Source of the DNA: Protaetiibacter larvae
Lineage (GTDB): Bacteria; Actinomycetota; Actinomycetes; Actinomycetales; Microbacteriaceae
Length of the DNA: 64,000 nucleotides
Direction of reading: 5' to 3'
Assembly: GCF_008365275.1 (NCBI RefSeq)
Contig: NZ_CP043504.1
Coordinates: 1,674,001-1,738,000 of the forward strand
In this document: positions 1 through 6,360 of the stretch, piece by piece
Numbering within the stretch: position 1 is the first letter of the stretch
Layout: the number at the start of each line of letters is the position of its first letter
Translations under genes and position numbers: made by a program
The notes under the pieces: model-generated
What the model was told of the DNA's origin: nothing
What the model saw: the letters and a program-made list of their open reading frames with translations, nothing else
The model's database searches: none

Positions 1-1
1 C

Positions 2-640
2 ATCCATGAGGCGCTCGGCTACGGGAAGGGGCTCCACGACGCTCTCGCTGAGATGCACAAGCGAGCGATCGCCGGAGACTTGCCGACGAAAGCCGAGGTC
101 GCGGATCTCATTGATCGGCATCTGCACACGCCCTACGCCTACCCGACCCTGCGGGAGCAGTTGCGGAAGTCAGCTGAGAAGGCGTTGTCCCGCTACTTCG
201 ACGAGCATGGCGGCGACCTCACCCGGACGATTCACTCCGAGAAGCAGATCGAAGTCATCGTCGCGCCGGGCGTCACCGTGAACGGGCGGATCGATCTCAT
301 CAAGCGCCTCGAGACAGACGAGGTCTCGATCGTCGACTTCAAGTCGACCGAGGATGCACAGGCAACGGTGACAACCCGTGATCAGCTTTCGGTCTACGCG
401 CTCGGCTACCAAGAGCTCACGGGTGAATCAGCCGACCGCATCCAGGTGCTCAACCTCGACGAGAAGGGCGATCACTTGAACGAACCAGTGGATGCCGCTC
501 TGCTCGCCTCAATCAGGTCGAAGATCGAAACCGTGGCGGAGGACATCCGAGTTGACCACTTCCCTTGCGGCCACGACCACTCGAAGGACACGGCGTTCAA
601 CGACCTGGCTTGGTTGACGACAGGGGCGCTACCTACCTAA
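2..640 (+). CDS. C-terminal part of a RecB-family PD-(D/E)XK nuclease (helicase-nuclease type)
   Basis: The reading frame is open from the window edge, so the start is missing; 212 residues are visible. They hold the full RecB-type nuclease core in order: GLHDAL (metal-binding His), GRIDLI (Asp), VDFKS (D-x-K) and a QLSVYALGY motif (Q-x3-Y). This arrangement is typical of the C-terminal nuclease domain of UvrD/AddA-type helicase-nucleases, which process DNA ends. The visible tail has a single Cys (FPCGHDH), so the iron-sulfur cluster of AddB or Cas4 proteins is unlikely. Whether a helicase domain precedes it cannot be seen. As the first gene of the accessory region it could be a defence or DNA-repair protein. 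The nuclease family call is firm; the full architecture is inference. Confidence 0.75.
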   Translation: MHEALGYGKGLHDALAEMHKRAIAGDLPTKAEVADLIDRHLHTPYAYPTLREQLRKSAEKALSRYFDEHGGDLTRTIHSEKQIEVIVAPGVTVNGRIDLIKRLETDEVSIVDFKSTEDAQATVTTRDQLSVYALGYQELTGESADRIQVLNLDEKGDHLNEPVDAALLASIRSKIETVAEDIRVDHFPCGHDHSKDTAFNDLAWLTTGALPT

Positions 641-1019
641 ATGGCGCATCACTTCAAGAGCAAGTTGAAGGTTTGCGGCGTGTCGTGGCGCCGACGAGGC
701 CTCCTTGAGGCTGAATATGTGCTGTAGAACTCTCTGGATTTCCGGCGTGTCGCAAGCGGCGAGCGTCGGAAGTCGGCTCTACCGTTGTCGCATGGCATAG
801 CCGACGCGACCTTGTCACCATCAGGAGTCAGACCGCAGCGGCTAAGCCGTAAGGAAAGTTCTGCCCTGACACCGCGCGAACAGTGCCAGGGCAGAGCCGG
901 CCTGAAGGCGCGGCGGTGACTTGTTAGGGTCCCCAGTAGCGTAACGAAGTCCACTGGGTGAACGGTTCTCCCACTTCGGATTCAGGTCAAGCTCCACCTG
1001 AACACGAAGGAGAGTCCCG
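641..1019 (+). promoter_or_regulatory. Intergenic region with possible promoter and hairpins ahead of 1020
   Basis: No convincing gene lies here. A TANNNT hexamer, TAGGGT, sits at 925-930. It is followed by CCCAGT (932-937) pairing with ACTGGG (953-958), and by a perfect inverted repeat TTCAGGT-N8-ACCTGAA (981-1002) just upstream of the ribosome binding site of the 1020 gene. The second repeat could be an operator or a leader hairpin. No function is proven. Confidence 0.35.
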
Positions 1020-1661
1020 ATGGACCTCGAACACCACACCCCATCCCTCATCCACCTCCGCGCGTTCGCTCGTGCGCGGGTCGCGGGTCGCGCGACACAC
1101 GTAGCGGCAGATCGGCAGCAGGTCTCCGCCGGAGCCAACGATCGCATCTTCGCGTTCGTGTACGAGAAGTTCCTCTCCGGCGTCATCGAATACGTCTCGA
1201 ACGGATCGCGCGGCGGAGCGCTCGACCGCGCGGTCGCCGGAGCCTCCGAACGGATGCGCCCGAGCTATGCGGCTGCCGCGGTCGGGATGGCCCGAGCGAT
1301 CGCGGACCTGGCACCAGCCTCCGTCTCGCGCCGTCAACGAAACGTCGTTGTGCTGGTCAACGATGACGACGTTGTCAGCCTTCGGATCCACCTGGTGTTC
1401 GAACTCGCGGGCGGGCAGCGACTCTGCGCGTTCCTGTACTTCTCCGAGCAGCGCCTGACCGACGTCGAGCTGGCGGTCATGGAGACCGCGATCGCGCTTG
1501 CGACTTCGCAGATCGACCCGACTGCGAGGCCGGCGCTCATCAACGTCCGCAGCGGCATGGTCAGGCACATCGACCGCATCGCGGCGACTACTCGAGCTCG
1601 GGTCGCGTTCTTGGTTCAGATGTCGTCCGACTACCGAGCCGAGTGGGCAGTTAGCGCATGA
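1020..1661 (+). CDS. Hypothetical protein, 213 aa
   Basis: Not recognised. The start is supported by a GAAGGAGAG ribosome binding site 6-7 nt ahead of the ATG. The product is soluble in appearance, with no signal peptide or membrane segment. It has an Ala/Arg-rich N-terminal half, a hydrophobic beta-like stretch (VVVLVNDDDVVSLRIHLVF, about residues 109-127) and a helical C-terminus. The stop overlaps the start of the next gene (ATGA), so the two are probably translationally coupled and may act together. It lies inside the integrated element between the nuclease gene and the toxin-antitoxin-like pair. Confidence 0.6.
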   Translation: MDLEHHTPSLIHLRAFARARVAGRATHVAADRQQVSAGANDRIFAFVYEKFLSGVIEYVSNGSRGGALDRAVAGASERMRPSYAAAAVGMARAIADLAPASVSRRQRNVVVLVNDDDVVSLRIHLVFELAGGQRLCAFLYFSEQRLTDVELAVMETAIALATSQIDPTARPALINVRSGMVRHIDRIAATTRARVAFLVQMSSDYRAEWAVSA

Positions 1662-1867
1662 TCGGCTGGTCTGAGCTCCGCGAGATGATGTGGGATGCCC
1701 GCTGGGACGGCATCGTCATGTTCGCGAAGGCTGCATGGCAGACGTCGCTCGACAACCCGTGGATGTTCGCTGTCTGGGGACTCGTCCTACTGACTTTGAC
1801 TCGCCGCGGCTGGATGAAGCTCATCAGCTACATCGGTGGAACATTTGTCAGGAGCCACCTTCACTGA
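1658..1867 (+). CDS. Small hypothetical membrane-associated protein, 69 aa
   Basis: The ATG overlaps the TGA of the preceding gene by 4 nt (ATGA), which argues for coupled translation and makes this short frame credible. The product has an amphipathic, Trp-rich N-terminal half and one hydrophobic segment (MFAVWGLVLLTL, about residues 36-47) followed by positive residues, consistent with a single membrane helix. No family is recognised. Together with the 213-aa neighbour it might form a two-gene unit; small membrane proteins beside soluble partners occur in several defence systems, but this is speculation. Confidence 0.5.
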   Translation: MIGWSELREMMWDARWDGIVMFAKAAWQTSLDNPWMFAVWGLVLLTLTRRGWMKLISYIGGTFVRSHLH

Positions 1868-1922
1868 CCCATAGCGAGCCGCGACTAATCGCCGACTTCC
1901 GACACCGGCATCTTTGGGGCGG

Positions 1923-3068
1923 CTACCATGTCGTCGGGGAACCAACCTTGGAGAGATCAGCTTTGCTCCGTAGCTTTCCGAACTTCGCATAGTCATTGGT
2001 GAGGTGGCCATACTGGCCGGCCAGTATCCCTGGAGAGACACCAACAGCCTGCGCAACGCTGATGAGGTCGTCCTTGGACGAGACGTCACGCAGTTCGTCT
2101 TCAGACAAGCCCGCGAGGAGTAGCTCCGACGCGAAGCTGTTGGCCTGGGTCTCGTGGATGTCAGTGCCATCGCCGTGATGCAGGCGCTCTTCGATCTCCC
2201 CGTCCGTGAGCTCGAGGAACGTCGTGCGCTTGAGGTGGTGCAATACGTGGGCGATCTCGTGGGCGATAGCGAACCAGAGCGAGTCGGCGAACTTGTAGCG
2301 GCCGGTGACGGCTATCATCGGTCGGTCGTTCGGCAGCCAGAGGGAGACCCCGGAAACGCGGGTGTCCGGCACCTCCTCGACGTACACGAGGACGACCCCG
2401 GCCGTGCGCAGCTCTTCTTGGAACTCGACGAAGGCCTCTGCCGGATCCATGGTCGTGAGTGCGGGTAGGCGCTTCGCAATCCTGCGGAGCCGCGCTGCGT
2501 CGTAGGCGGGCGCGCTCGCGGCGAGAACGTCGGCCTGTCGGACAGCGAGCTGGATCCACAGGGCGGTTGCGTGTTCGTCGATGGCGTAGGCGCTGCTGCG
2601 TTTGAAACTCGCCTCGAGCTTGGCCCAGGTACGGTCGTAGGCGGCCGGGTCACTGACGCCGAAGAAGCGAAGCAGTTTTTCGACCTGCGTCACCTCGTCA
2701 TCCTGGGCAGCGATGATCTTCCGCTGGCGAAGCTCCTCTGTCTTGAACTTGCGGAGCCAGCCGACGTGCTGGGCGAGGCTGGCGCGGGACTCTTCGGCCA
2801 GGCGCGTGGCCCGCCACTCGGCTTCCAGCCTGAGCAGGAGTTTGGCGCTGATGCCGAGGGCACGTTCGAGGGCGAGGGCGATCTCTGGGGTGAGGCTCGC
2901 ACCCTTGATGACCTGGTTGAGGTGCTTCTTGCTGATGCTCATCCGGTCGGCAAGGTCAGCTTGGGTGCGTCCGGTGGCGTCAAGCTCGCGCTGGATAACC
3001 TCTCCGGGCGCCAGTGCTTCCCACTCGGGCGCGAAGTCCTCGAGCACTTCTCCATGCTCTTTCTTCAT
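1923..3068 (-). CDS. XRE-family regulator fused to ImmA/IrrE-type metallopeptidase
   Basis: 381 aa. Residues about 20-85 form a HigA-like helix-turn-helix (GEVIQRELDATGRTQADLADRMSI with ISKKHLNQVIKG as recognition helix). Residues about 240-330 hold an ImmA/IrrE-type zinc peptidase with HEIAHVLHH (HExxH) and a downstream ETQANSFASELLL segment that supplies the third ligand (E-x2-A-x2-FA). This fusion is known as the antitoxin or regulator partner in some HigBA-like pairs, and free-standing ImmA proteins cleave phage or element repressors. The gene starts 16 nt after a small HigB-like frame in the same direction, so the two form an operon. The DNA-binding half probably binds the palindrome at 3427-3445. 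Domain calls are strong; the toxin-antitoxin role is inference. Confidence 0.85.
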   Translation of the reverse strand: MKKEHGEVLEDFAPEWEALAPGEVIQRELDATGRTQADLADRMSISKKHLNQVIKGASLTPEIALALERALGISAKLLLRLEAEWRATRLAEESRASLAQHVGWLRKFKTEELRQRKIIAAQDDEVTQVEKLLRFFGVSDPAAYDRTWAKLEASFKRSSAYAIDEHATALWIQLAVRQADVLAASAPAYDAARLRRIAKRLPALTTMDPAEAFVEFQEELRTAGVVLVYVEEVPDTRVSGVSLWLPNDRPMIAVTGRYKFADSLWFAIAHEIAHVLHHLKRTTFLELTDGEIEERLHHGDGTDIHETQANSFASELLLAGLSEDELRDVSSKDDLISVAQAVGVSPGILAGQYGHLTNDYAKFGKLRSKADLSKVGSPTTW

Positions 3069-3084
3069 GCGTTTTCCTTCCTGG

Positions 3085-3423
3085 CTATCCCGCGGCCCGC
3101 AGCAACGGCTGCCCGCCGCCTCGGATCTGCTGGATGACGAGCCCTTGACGAGTGTCCATCCGAAGCGACACAGGTCGCCGACTCGGCGGATTTCGTGTCA
3201 GCCTGCCTTCGATCTCGGCAGTGCCGAGCCGGAGCAGGACCACAGCGTCGGTGGTGGCGACTACAAGCGAGTTGAGCGTTTCGAGTTCTGCCAGATCCTC
3301 GGCAGCGCTCAGGAGTGTGAGCAACAGCCGGACGTCGTCAGCATGGGCGGGGGCGCTCAGGGTGAGGCCGTCCCGAGAGACGCACAGCTGCCGCATCTCC
3401 GCCGAACTCCAGGCAATTCTCAA
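3085..3423 (-). CDS. HigB-like toxin candidate, 112 aa
   Basis: Small protein encoded immediately upstream of the XRE-ImmA gene, the gene order of HigBA pairs (toxin first). The TTG start at 3421-3423 is favoured because an AGAGG ribosome binding site lies 8 nt upstream; an internal ATG at 3396 is the alternative. The segment ADDVRLLLTLLSAAEDLAEL resembles the helical middle part of HigB/RelE-fold toxins, and the size fits, but catalytic residues cannot be assigned and the match is weak. The ribosome binding site overlaps the palindrome at 3427-3445, so binding by the partner could block expression. It may instead be an unrelated small partner of the peptidase. Confidence 0.45.
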   Translation of the reverse strand: MRIAWSSAEMRQLCVSRDGLTLSAPAHADDVRLLLTLLSAAEDLAELETLNSLVVATTDAVVLLRLGTAEIEGRLTRNPPSRRPVSLRMDTRQGLVIQQIRGGGQPLLRAAG

Positions 3424-3426
3424 ACT

Positions 3427-3445
3427 GTTTACCTCTAGTGTAAAC
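3427..3445. promoter_or_regulatory. Palindromic operator between divergent units
   Basis: GTTTAC (3427-3432), a 7-nt spacer and GTAAAC (3440-3445) form a perfect inverted repeat between the leftward HigB-like/XRE-ImmA pair and the rightward ubiquitin-like operon. It overlaps the leftward start region and the expected -35 area of the rightward promoter. It is the natural candidate binding site of the XRE regulator and would let one protein control both units. Confidence 0.6.
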
Positions 3446-3456
3446 GATTCGTGGTG

Positions 3457-3462
3457 TAAGAT
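3457..3462 (+). promoter_or_regulatory. Probable -10 box of the ubiquitin-like operon
   Basis: TAAGAT matches the TANNNT -10 pattern seen ahead of many genes in this window. It lies 56 nt before the GTG start at 3518, and the palindrome at 3427-3445 covers the expected -35 position. Confidence 0.4.
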
Positions 3463-3517
3463 GGGAATCGTGCACCCGTTCGGTGCATGGAAAATCTAGC
3501 GCCTTAGGAGGCCTGCA

Positions 3518-3784
3518 GTGACGATCCACGCCGAGAAGACGGACAAGCCGAAGAAGCTCGTTACCGTCATTATCAATTCCCGACCGTTCGAGCTCGAGAA
3601 GGACGACATCAGTTTCGAGGAGCTCGTCGCCCTCGCCTTCCCGAACGGGGCCGGTGACAACCCGCAGTACCGCGTCAGCTATCGCCGCGGCCACGGCAAC
3701 AAGAGCGGCACCCTCGCCGCGGGCGAGTCCGTGAAGGTCAAGGAGGGGATGGTCTTCGATGTCGACGTCACCAATCGCTCGTAG
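3518..3784 (+). CDS. Ubiquitin-like protein, multiubiquitin family, single domain
   Basis: 88 aa. Starts at a GTG with AGGAGG at 3506-3511. Residues about 13-88 match the multiubiquitin domain pattern: VTVIINSRPFELEKDDISFEELVALAFP, then a YRVSYRRG strand, a GESVKVKEGMVFDV stretch and an NRS ending. It is a beta-grasp, ubiquitin-like fold (family knowledge). The domain occurs once. The C-terminus is VTNRS with no Gly-Gly, so conjugation would need a different C-terminal chemistry or processing. The end overlaps the E1-like gene by 26 nt, and a third gene follows, forming an operon. It is presumably the modifier in a bacterial ubiquitin-like conjugation pathway; the target is unknown. Confidence 0.85.
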   Translation: MTIHAEKTDKPKKLVTVIINSRPFELEKDDISFEELVALAFPNGAGDNPQYRVSYRRGHGNKSGTLAAGESVKVKEGMVFDVDVTNRS

Positions 3785-4946
3785 CGCCGACCTCGCCCGC
3801 CTCCGCGCCGAGGGCTACGACATCGCCATCGCCGACGGACACCTTCTCATCAGGGATGTGCCCTACCTTGACTCCGCCCGCACGGTCCGCCTTGGGGTTT
3901 TCGCGTGCCCGCTCGACCTCGCCGGTGACACAGCGGCCAAGCCGAGCACGCACGTCATGAAGTTCTCCGGGGACTACCCCTGCGACCCCGCTGGGCAAGA
4001 GCTCGAGGCGATCAGACACAGCCCCATCAGCGAGACCATCGGCGGAGTGGCGTTCACCTATTCCTTCTCCAGCAAGCCCCGTCCGAGCGGCTACACGGAC
4101 TACCACGAGAAGGTCGAGACGTACGAGCGGATCGTCTCCGACCAGGCCCGCGCCGTCGACCCGGAGACCGACGCGCGCACCTTCCCCGTCGTCGAGGCCA
4201 CCGCCGACGAGTCCGTGTTCTTCTACGAAGACACGGCGACCGCCCGCGCCGGGACCACCAGCGCGAACGCGAGGCTCGCCGGCCAGCAGGTCGCGATCAT
4301 CGGCGTCGGCGGCACCGGCGCCTACATTCTCGACGCGGTCGCCAAGACGCCCGTCGCGGAGATCCACCTCTTCGACAGCGACGACCTCCTCACCCACAAC
4401 GCCTTCCGGGCGCCCGGCGCGATCATGATCGAGGAGCTCCGCACCCGCCCGAAGAAGGTCGAGCACTGGGCCGCCACCTACGGCAGGCTCCGCCGCGGCG
4501 TCGTCGCGCACTCCTATAACATCACCGCGGAGAACGTCGCCGAGCTCCACGGCATGGACGTCGTCTTCCTCACCGTCGACGAGACCGCGGCGAAGCTGCC
4601 GATCATCGAGTACCTCGAGCAGGAGGGCATCACCTTCATCGACTGCGGCATGGGCCTTACCCTGACCGATGACGACCAGGTCCGCGGCCAGCTGCGCGTC
4701 ACGACCAGTACGCCGCGCAAGCGGGACCACGTCCGCACTCTCGGCCGCATCCCACTCGGCGGCCCCGGACCAGACGACGACTACGCCTCCAACATTCAGG
4801 TCGGCGAGATGAACGCCCTCAATGCGATCCACGCTGTCCTCCGCTGGAAGAAGCTCTACGGCTTCTACGAGGACAGCGAGCACGAGCACGACATGGGTTA
4901 CATCATCGGGGGGAACGAGATCATCAACCAGGATCCCGCCGCATGA
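3759..4946 (+). CDS. ThiF/E1-like adenylyltransferase with extra N-terminal domain
   Basis: 395 aa. The C-terminal half is an E1/ThiF Rossmann domain: GVGGTG (182-187) for ATP, LFDSDDL (Asp206, Asp208), N214 and R217 of the adenylation site, and a conserved FIDCGMGL with Cys296. The N-terminal half (about 1-150) is a separate domain of the type found fused to such enzymes (DUF6791-like), with the motif THVMKFSGDYPCDPAG carrying Cys75. Only three cysteines exist (50, 75, 296), so 75 and 296 are the candidate thioester residues. The enzyme would activate the Ubl encoded just upstream. The start lies inside the Ubl gene, with AGGAGGGG at 3741-3748 as ribosome binding site. The stop overlaps the third gene (ATGA). 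Family call is firm; the reaction is inferred. Confidence 0.85.
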   Translation: MSTSPIARSADLARLRAEGYDIAIADGHLLIRDVPYLDSARTVRLGVFACPLDLAGDTAAKPSTHVMKFSGDYPCDPAGQELEAIRHSPISETIGGVAFTYSFSSKPRPSGYTDYHEKVETYERIVSDQARAVDPETDARTFPVVEATADESVFFYEDTATARAGTTSANARLAGQQVAIIGVGGTGAYILDAVAKTPVAEIHLFDSDDLLTHNAFRAPGAIMIEELRTRPKKVEHWAATYGRLRRGVVAHSYNITAENVAELHGMDVVFLTVDETAAKLPIIEYLEQEGITFIDCGMGLTLTDDDQVRGQLRVTTSTPRKRDHVRTLGRIPLGGPGPDDDYASNIQVGEMNALNAIHAVLRWKKLYGFYEDSEHEHDMGYIIGGNEIINQDPAA

Positions 4947-5293
4947 CCCGCCGCCGGCAGCTCGCCGACGTCGTCTTCACCACCGTTATCCCCCGCGGAC
5001 TGGACGCAGGTGTGCTCTATGTGTCGATAGAGTACGCCACCGCGATCCACTCCTGCATGTGCGGCTGCGGCCGCGAAGTGGTGACTCCATTCGGACGAGG
5101 CTCCTGGCGGATCTGCTACGACGGTGAAGGGATCTCACTCTCCCCGTCGGTCGGCAACGGCGCCCTGCCGTGCCGATCCCACTACTTCATTCGCGACAGT
5201 CGGATCATCTGGCTCGATGCGGAGGCGCCCCGATCGGTTCCCGAGCCGAGATCTCTCCTGTGGCGGCTGCTGCGAAGGCTCCGCAAGAACTGA
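4943..5293 (+). CDS. DUF6527-type small cysteine-rich protein
   Basis: 116 aa, start overlapping the E1-like stop (ATGA). The core is a likely zinc site: HSCMCGCG (His36, Cys38, Cys40, Cys42) and PCRSHYF (Cys77, His80), with YDGEGISLSPSVGN between them, followed by a short strand ending IIW and an Arg-rich tail. This pattern is that of the DUF6527 family, which recurs beside multiubiquitin and ThiF genes. Its biochemical role is not established; it could be a ligase-like adaptor, a protease or a structural zinc protein. No JAB-type deconjugase and no separate E2 gene are seen nearby, so this protein is the only remaining partner in the operon. Confidence 0.8.
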   Translation: MTRRRQLADVVFTTVIPRGLDAGVLYVSIEYATAIHSCMCGCGREVVTPFGRGSWRICYDGEGISLSPSVGNGALPCRSHYFIRDSRIIWLDAEAPRSVPEPRSLLWRLLRRLRKN

Positions 5294-5452
5294 ACCAACG
5301 AACTGCGCTGGGGATTGAGTCTCTTGCCCCACACCAGCATCCCGGCGATGCCGGCCTCTCGCGCGCAAATCGCCGATCACAGCTGAGCCGCCTTGCTGGG
5401 CACGATGTACCGGCTATATCAAGGACCGGTGGGACTTGGACGAGAGGCACCG

Positions 5453-5728
5453 ATGTCGCTCGGCTCTCGGATCGTGATCGGCGCCTTCTCGGTCGTCCTG
5501 ATCCTCGTGCTCCCCGACCGCCGCCGCTTCTCCCCGCCTGCCGACCTGCCGCCTCGCCGACCCTCGTCCTCGCCTGACCGCCCTCCCGGCACCGCCGCTC
5601 ACCCCCACCCCGACGACCTCTCGCCAGAGCTACCTTCTTCGTCCTCACGCCTCTTGCAACCAAGGTGTGCACGTCGTTACGCAGGTCCTTCGAACGGCCG
5701 CGCCGACGGGTCTTCGAGCGGTCGCTGA
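5453..5728 (+). CDS. Doubtful small ORF with hydrophobic N-terminus
   Basis: Possible 91-aa product beginning MSLGSRIVIGAFSVVLILVLP, which looks like a membrane or signal segment, with GAGAGG about 7 nt before the ATG. The remainder is low-complexity Pro/Ser/Arg and may be non-coding. The stretch 5294-5452 before it holds only a short ACCGG...CCGGT inverted repeat (about 5410-5430) and an AT-rich CTATAT that might be part of a promoter. Treat as unproven. Confidence 0.2.
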   Translation: MSLGSRIVIGAFSVVLILVLPDRRRFSPPADLPPRRPSSSPDRPPGTAAHPHPDDLSPELPSSSSRLLQPRCARRYAGPSNGRADGSSSGR

Positions 5729-5852
5729 CCAGCGACGGAAACGCCACACGATGCGGTCTCCCTGGGGTCGAAGCAACCGCTTCGGGTTCGCTGCGCACCT
5801 GATCGACAGCTCCCCCTCCCTCGCCTCGTGGTCCCTCCATCGCAATCGAATA

Positions 5853-6281
5853 GTGACCGATGCCGCCGAGCCGGCTGAACGGCCGAGTGAGCTCCGATTC
5901 GGGCCGCCGGAAGTGCGGTTCACGACCGCCGCGGATGCCGGGGTCTGGTTCGGCCCCGGCCTCGAGCCGACCGTCTACACCTGGACGCTGACTGACCCGA
6001 AAGGCCGGATTCTCGCGGTCAGCGCAACGGCGTTCCCCGTGATCAGGATGGCCGAACTCGACGCACGTCGGATCAGAGAGTTCGCGGAGGAACTCCAGCT
6101 CGAGTTCACCGTCGACCCCGACGGGCGTGGAATCGCCTGGGCTGGCTACCGAGGCGGCATCGCCATCTTGAGCTCCGCCGGATGGCATGCCGATCGAACG
6201 GATGCCCTGCATGAAGCCACGATTGCCGTCGGACTCCTGGCGGTCGCGAGCGTGGCGCAGGGTGCGATCTTGGCCGACTGA
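5853..6281 (+). CDS. Hypothetical protein, about 142 aa
   Basis: Not recognised. The frame is open from 5667, but the segment before 5853 is low-quality sequence; a GTG at 5853 giving VTDAAEPAERPSELRFG is a reasonable start, though no clear ribosome binding site marks it. The product has a beta-rich part (VYTWTLTDPKGRILAVSATAFPVI) and an alpha-helical C-terminus (DALHEATIAVGLLAVASVAQGAIL) that could be a weak membrane helix. It is the last gene before the twin hairpins and the integrase, and lies 560 nt downstream of the ubiquitin-like operon, so it may or may not belong to it. Confidence 0.45.
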   Translation: MTDAAEPAERPSELRFGPPEVRFTTAADAGVWFGPGLEPTVYTWTLTDPKGRILAVSATAFPVIRMAELDARRIREFAEELQLEFTVDPDGRGIAWAGYRGGIAILSSAGWHADRTDALHEATIAVGLLAVASVAQGAILAD

Positions 6282-6310
6282 CGCGGTGCTGGTGGATCAC
6301 CAGCACCGCG
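6282..6310. terminator. Perfect hairpin 1 between converging genes
   Basis: Arms 6282-6294 and 6298-6310 pair perfectly over 13 bp with loop GAT. It begins one base after the stop of the upstream gene. No T-run follows, so it is a strong stem rather than a classic rho-independent terminator. Confidence 0.6.
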
Positions 6311-6346
6311 CTGCCTGGTCCGGGTGAATCACCCGGACCAGGCAGC
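6310..6346. terminator. Perfect hairpin 2 between converging genes
   Basis: Arms 6310-6326 and 6330-6346 pair perfectly over 17 bp with loop AAT. It abuts hairpin 1 and ends 14 nt before the stop of the integrase gene on the other strand. The pair likely separates convergent transcripts in both directions. Confidence 0.6.
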
Positions 6347-6360
6347 AACCGCACCCTTGA

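Noticed and set aside
5205-6212. Minus-strand frame of about 335 codons opposite the DUF6527 and hypothetical genes
   Set aside because: Composition is Arg/Gly/Glu noise, there is no ribosome binding site and it opposes the DUF6527 gene.
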